In this document: piece after piece, positions 6,731-7,856 of the stretch
Numbering within the stretch: the stretch's first letter is position 1
How the letters are laid out: the number at the start of each line of letters is the position of its first letter
Source: Shewanella sp.
GTDB lineage: Bacteria; Pseudomonadota; Gammaproteobacteria; Enterobacterales; Shewanellaceae
Assembly (NCBI GenBank): GCA_004195335.1
Contig: SDWK01000045.1
Span: 1 to 7,856, forward strand
Direction of reading: 5' to 3'
Length of the DNA: 7,856 bases
Translations under genes and position numbers: made by a program
The notes under the pieces: generated by a model
Told to the model about the DNA's origin: nothing
Database searches by the model: none
The model's input: only the letters and a program-made list of their open reading frames with translations

Positions 6731-7570
6731 GTGTTTCAATTTGTCAGCGGCAAAAAGAACCTCTCTTTGGAAAAACCATTAGTGATGGGGATCCTAAATG
6801 TCACTCCCGATTCGTTCTCTGATGGTGGCGAGTATTCCAGCTTTGAATTAGCATGCCGACACGCCGATGAGATGGTCGAACAAGGTGCCACCTTTATCGA
6901 CGTTGGTGGTGAATCGACAAGACCTGGCGCCGCCGAGGTCAACTTACGTGAAGAGCTGAGTAGAGTTATTCCTTTGGTTGAGTATATTGCTCAGCATCAT
7001 GATGTTTGGATTTCTATCGACACCAGTAAAGCCGAAGTGATGAAACAGGCAGTAGAAGCGGGCGCTCATCTCATCAACGATGTACGCGCGCTACAAGAAC
7101 CTGGCGCATTAGAAATGGCGGCAAAGTTACAAGTCCCTGTTTGCTTAATGCATATGCAAGGACTGCCCAGAAGTATGCAGAATGCACCTATTTATGATGA
7201 TGTTGTGAATGACATAAAACAGTTTTTTGAACAGCGAATTCAGGCGTGTTGCGATGCGGGGTTGAAAAGAGAGCAATTGCTTATCGACCCAGGTTTTGGT
7301 TTTGGGAAATCTTTAGCGCATAATTATGAGCTGCTCAATAGGCTTGATGAGTTCAAGTCTTTAGGTTTACCAATACTTGTCGGCCTGTCTCGTAAGAGTA
7401 TGATGGGGAACCTGCTACACCGTGATGTCTCTGAGCGTCTTGCTGGAAGTTTAGCGGGGGCCATGCTCTCGGCTCAGCGAGGTGCAGGCATACTCAGAGT
7501 ACACGATGTCCCTGAGACAGTTGATGTGTTGAAGGTGCTGAATGCGACGAGGTCTTTTGGCCTGCTGTGA
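6731..7570 (+). CDS. folP: Dihydropteroate synthase
   Basis: This cytoplasmic enzyme joins 4-aminobenzoate to 6-hydroxymethyl-7,8-dihydropterin pyrophosphate to make dihydropteroate in folate synthesis; it is the target of sulfonamides. At 279 aa it matches the family (E. coli 282). Substrate-binding motifs are complete: MGILNVTPDSFSDGG (19-33, Asn23), IDVGGESTRPGA (56-67), SIDTS (95-99, Asp97), IND (115-117, Asn116), DPGFGFGK (186-193, Asp186), SRKSM (220-224, Lys222) and RVHD (256-259). I see no insertion in the sulfonamide-site loops. The GTG start is supported by GGAG (6722-6725) 5 bases upstream, and the N-terminus aligns with E. coli. It follows ftsH by 83 bp, the conserved ftsH-folP order; glmM, which usually follows, is not within the window. 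Confidence 0.97.
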   Translation: MFQFVSGKKNLSLEKPLVMGILNVTPDSFSDGGEYSSFELACRHADEMVEQGATFIDVGGESTRPGAAEVNLREELSRVIPLVEYIAQHHDVWISIDTSKAEVMKQAVEAGAHLINDVRALQEPGALEMAAKLQVPVCLMHMQGLPRSMQNAPIYDDVVNDIKQFFEQRIQACCDAGLKREQLLIDPGFGFGKSLAHNYELLNRLDEFKSLGLPILVGLSRKSMMGNLLHRDVSERLAGSLAGAMLSAQRGAGILRVHDVPETVDVLKVLNATRSFGLL

Positions 7571-7581
7571 TAGATAATTTG

Positions 7582-7615
7582 TCCGGCTGAGAATTTGTGT
7601 GCACATAGAGCCGGA
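7582..7615 (+). repeat. Hairpin after folP
   Basis: TCCGGCT (7582-7588) is the exact reverse complement of AGCCGGA (7609-7615), with two G-U pairs possible outside. TGTG/CACA inside (7596-7605) can form an inner stem. It starts 12 bases after the folP stop, where a terminator is expected, but no U tract follows (TGTAGGAATT). It could be the end of the folP message with Rho, an RNA-stabilising structure, or the edge of the repeat that follows. Confidence 0.4.
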
Positions 7616-7621
7616 TGTAGG

Positions 7622-7856
7622 AATTAATACCAATCGGTATAAGAAAGTGATCTACTCAGAGTTTTTTTTGAAAACTAATTCAAGGCGAATGGTTGAGGGA
7701 ATGGTGCTCCCTTTTGAAGTCATTCAACGCAGAAGTAGGCAGCAAAAAACACTCCTGAAAGGCGAGTTTTAGCGCATATGATGTAGTGTTAACGAGTTTA
7801 AACGTAGAATAACTATGTTCTTCACTCGTTGCCTTGCCTCAGAAGCGCTAAACTCT
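7622..7856. mobile_element. Dispersed repeat or MITE-like element, cut by the window end
   Basis: This stretch has no convincing gene but is rich in structure. It opens with the imperfect palindrome ATACC-AATC-GGTAT (7627-7640), a short sequence I associate with intergenic repeats in Shewanella and Vibrio. AGAGTTT (7658-7664) has an inverted copy AAACTCT (7850-7856). GAGTTTTAGCGC (7764-7775) pairs with GCGCTAAACTC (7845-7855) with one bulge. Inside that, AACGAGT (7791-7797) pairs with ACTCGTT (7824-7830), and GAATAAC (7807-7813) with GTTCTTC (7817-7823) at six of seven bases. AAGGCGA occurs twice in direct orientation (near 7683 and 7759). The minus strand is open for 52 codons (7838-7680) but lacks an ATG or GTG. 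I believe similar sequence recurs in Shewanella genomes; that is recall, not a search. Confidence 0.55.

Noticed and set aside
7451..7633. Minus-strand open frame across the folP end
   Set aside because: It covers the conserved RVHD end of folP antisense and the hairpin after it; no start signals and no recognisable product.
7680..7838. Minus-strand 52-codon open stretch as a real gene
   Set aside because: It is bounded by stops on both sides, with no ATG or GTG in frame and no ribosome binding site. I treat it as a property of the repeat, not a gene.
1..7856. CRISPR array, tRNA, rRNA or complete insertion sequence
   Set aside because: I saw no regularly spaced repeats, no tRNA-like cloverleaf, no rRNA sequence and no transposase reading frame in the window.

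Overview
The window reads as chromosomal core DNA of a gammaproteobacterium, most likely a Shewanella or close relative. The RlmE, FtsH, FolP and YhbY proteins are very close to the Escherichia coli versions as I remember them. The gene order yhbY (divergent) / rlmE-ftsH-folP is the usual enteric and Alteromonadales arrangement. The secD-secF pair without yajC beside yhbY, and the repeat that follows folP, look like Shewanella to me. That genus assignment is recall, not a database result.

Layout. At 52-537 (+) is a small exported protein I do not recognise. At 687-3417 (+) are secD and secF, one base apart and almost certainly co-translated. At 3439-3473 a perfect 16-bp hairpin with A and T tracts on its two flanks serves as a shared terminator for secF and for yhbY, which comes towards it from the other strand (3904-3605). 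About 90 bp separate yhbY from rlmE and hold divergent promoter signals, including a heat-shock-like one for rlmE. Then follow rlmE (3996-4625), ftsH (4671-6647, probable TTG start) and folP (6731-7570, GTG start), all on the + strand. A terminator-like hairpin lies between ftsH and folP. The last 286 bases hold no convincing gene. They contain a hairpin after folP and then, from about 7622 to the window end, what looks like one end of a dispersed non-autonomous repeat.

How the genes work together. SecD and SecF are the membrane partners that use the proton gradient to help SecYEG finish export. The pair here has all expected core motifs, but it is away from the tgt-yajC-secDF locus and is probably a second copy. 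RlmE and YhbY both act on the 50S ribosomal subunit. RlmE and FtsH form a heat-shock operon in E. coli, and a sigma-32-like site here suggests the same. FolP is a folate enzyme that follows ftsH by conserved gene order.

I see no new multi-gene system. The most interesting items are the relocated SecDF pair with its unknown exported neighbour, the candidate dual promoter in front of rlmE, and the repeat after folP with its degenerate reading frame.
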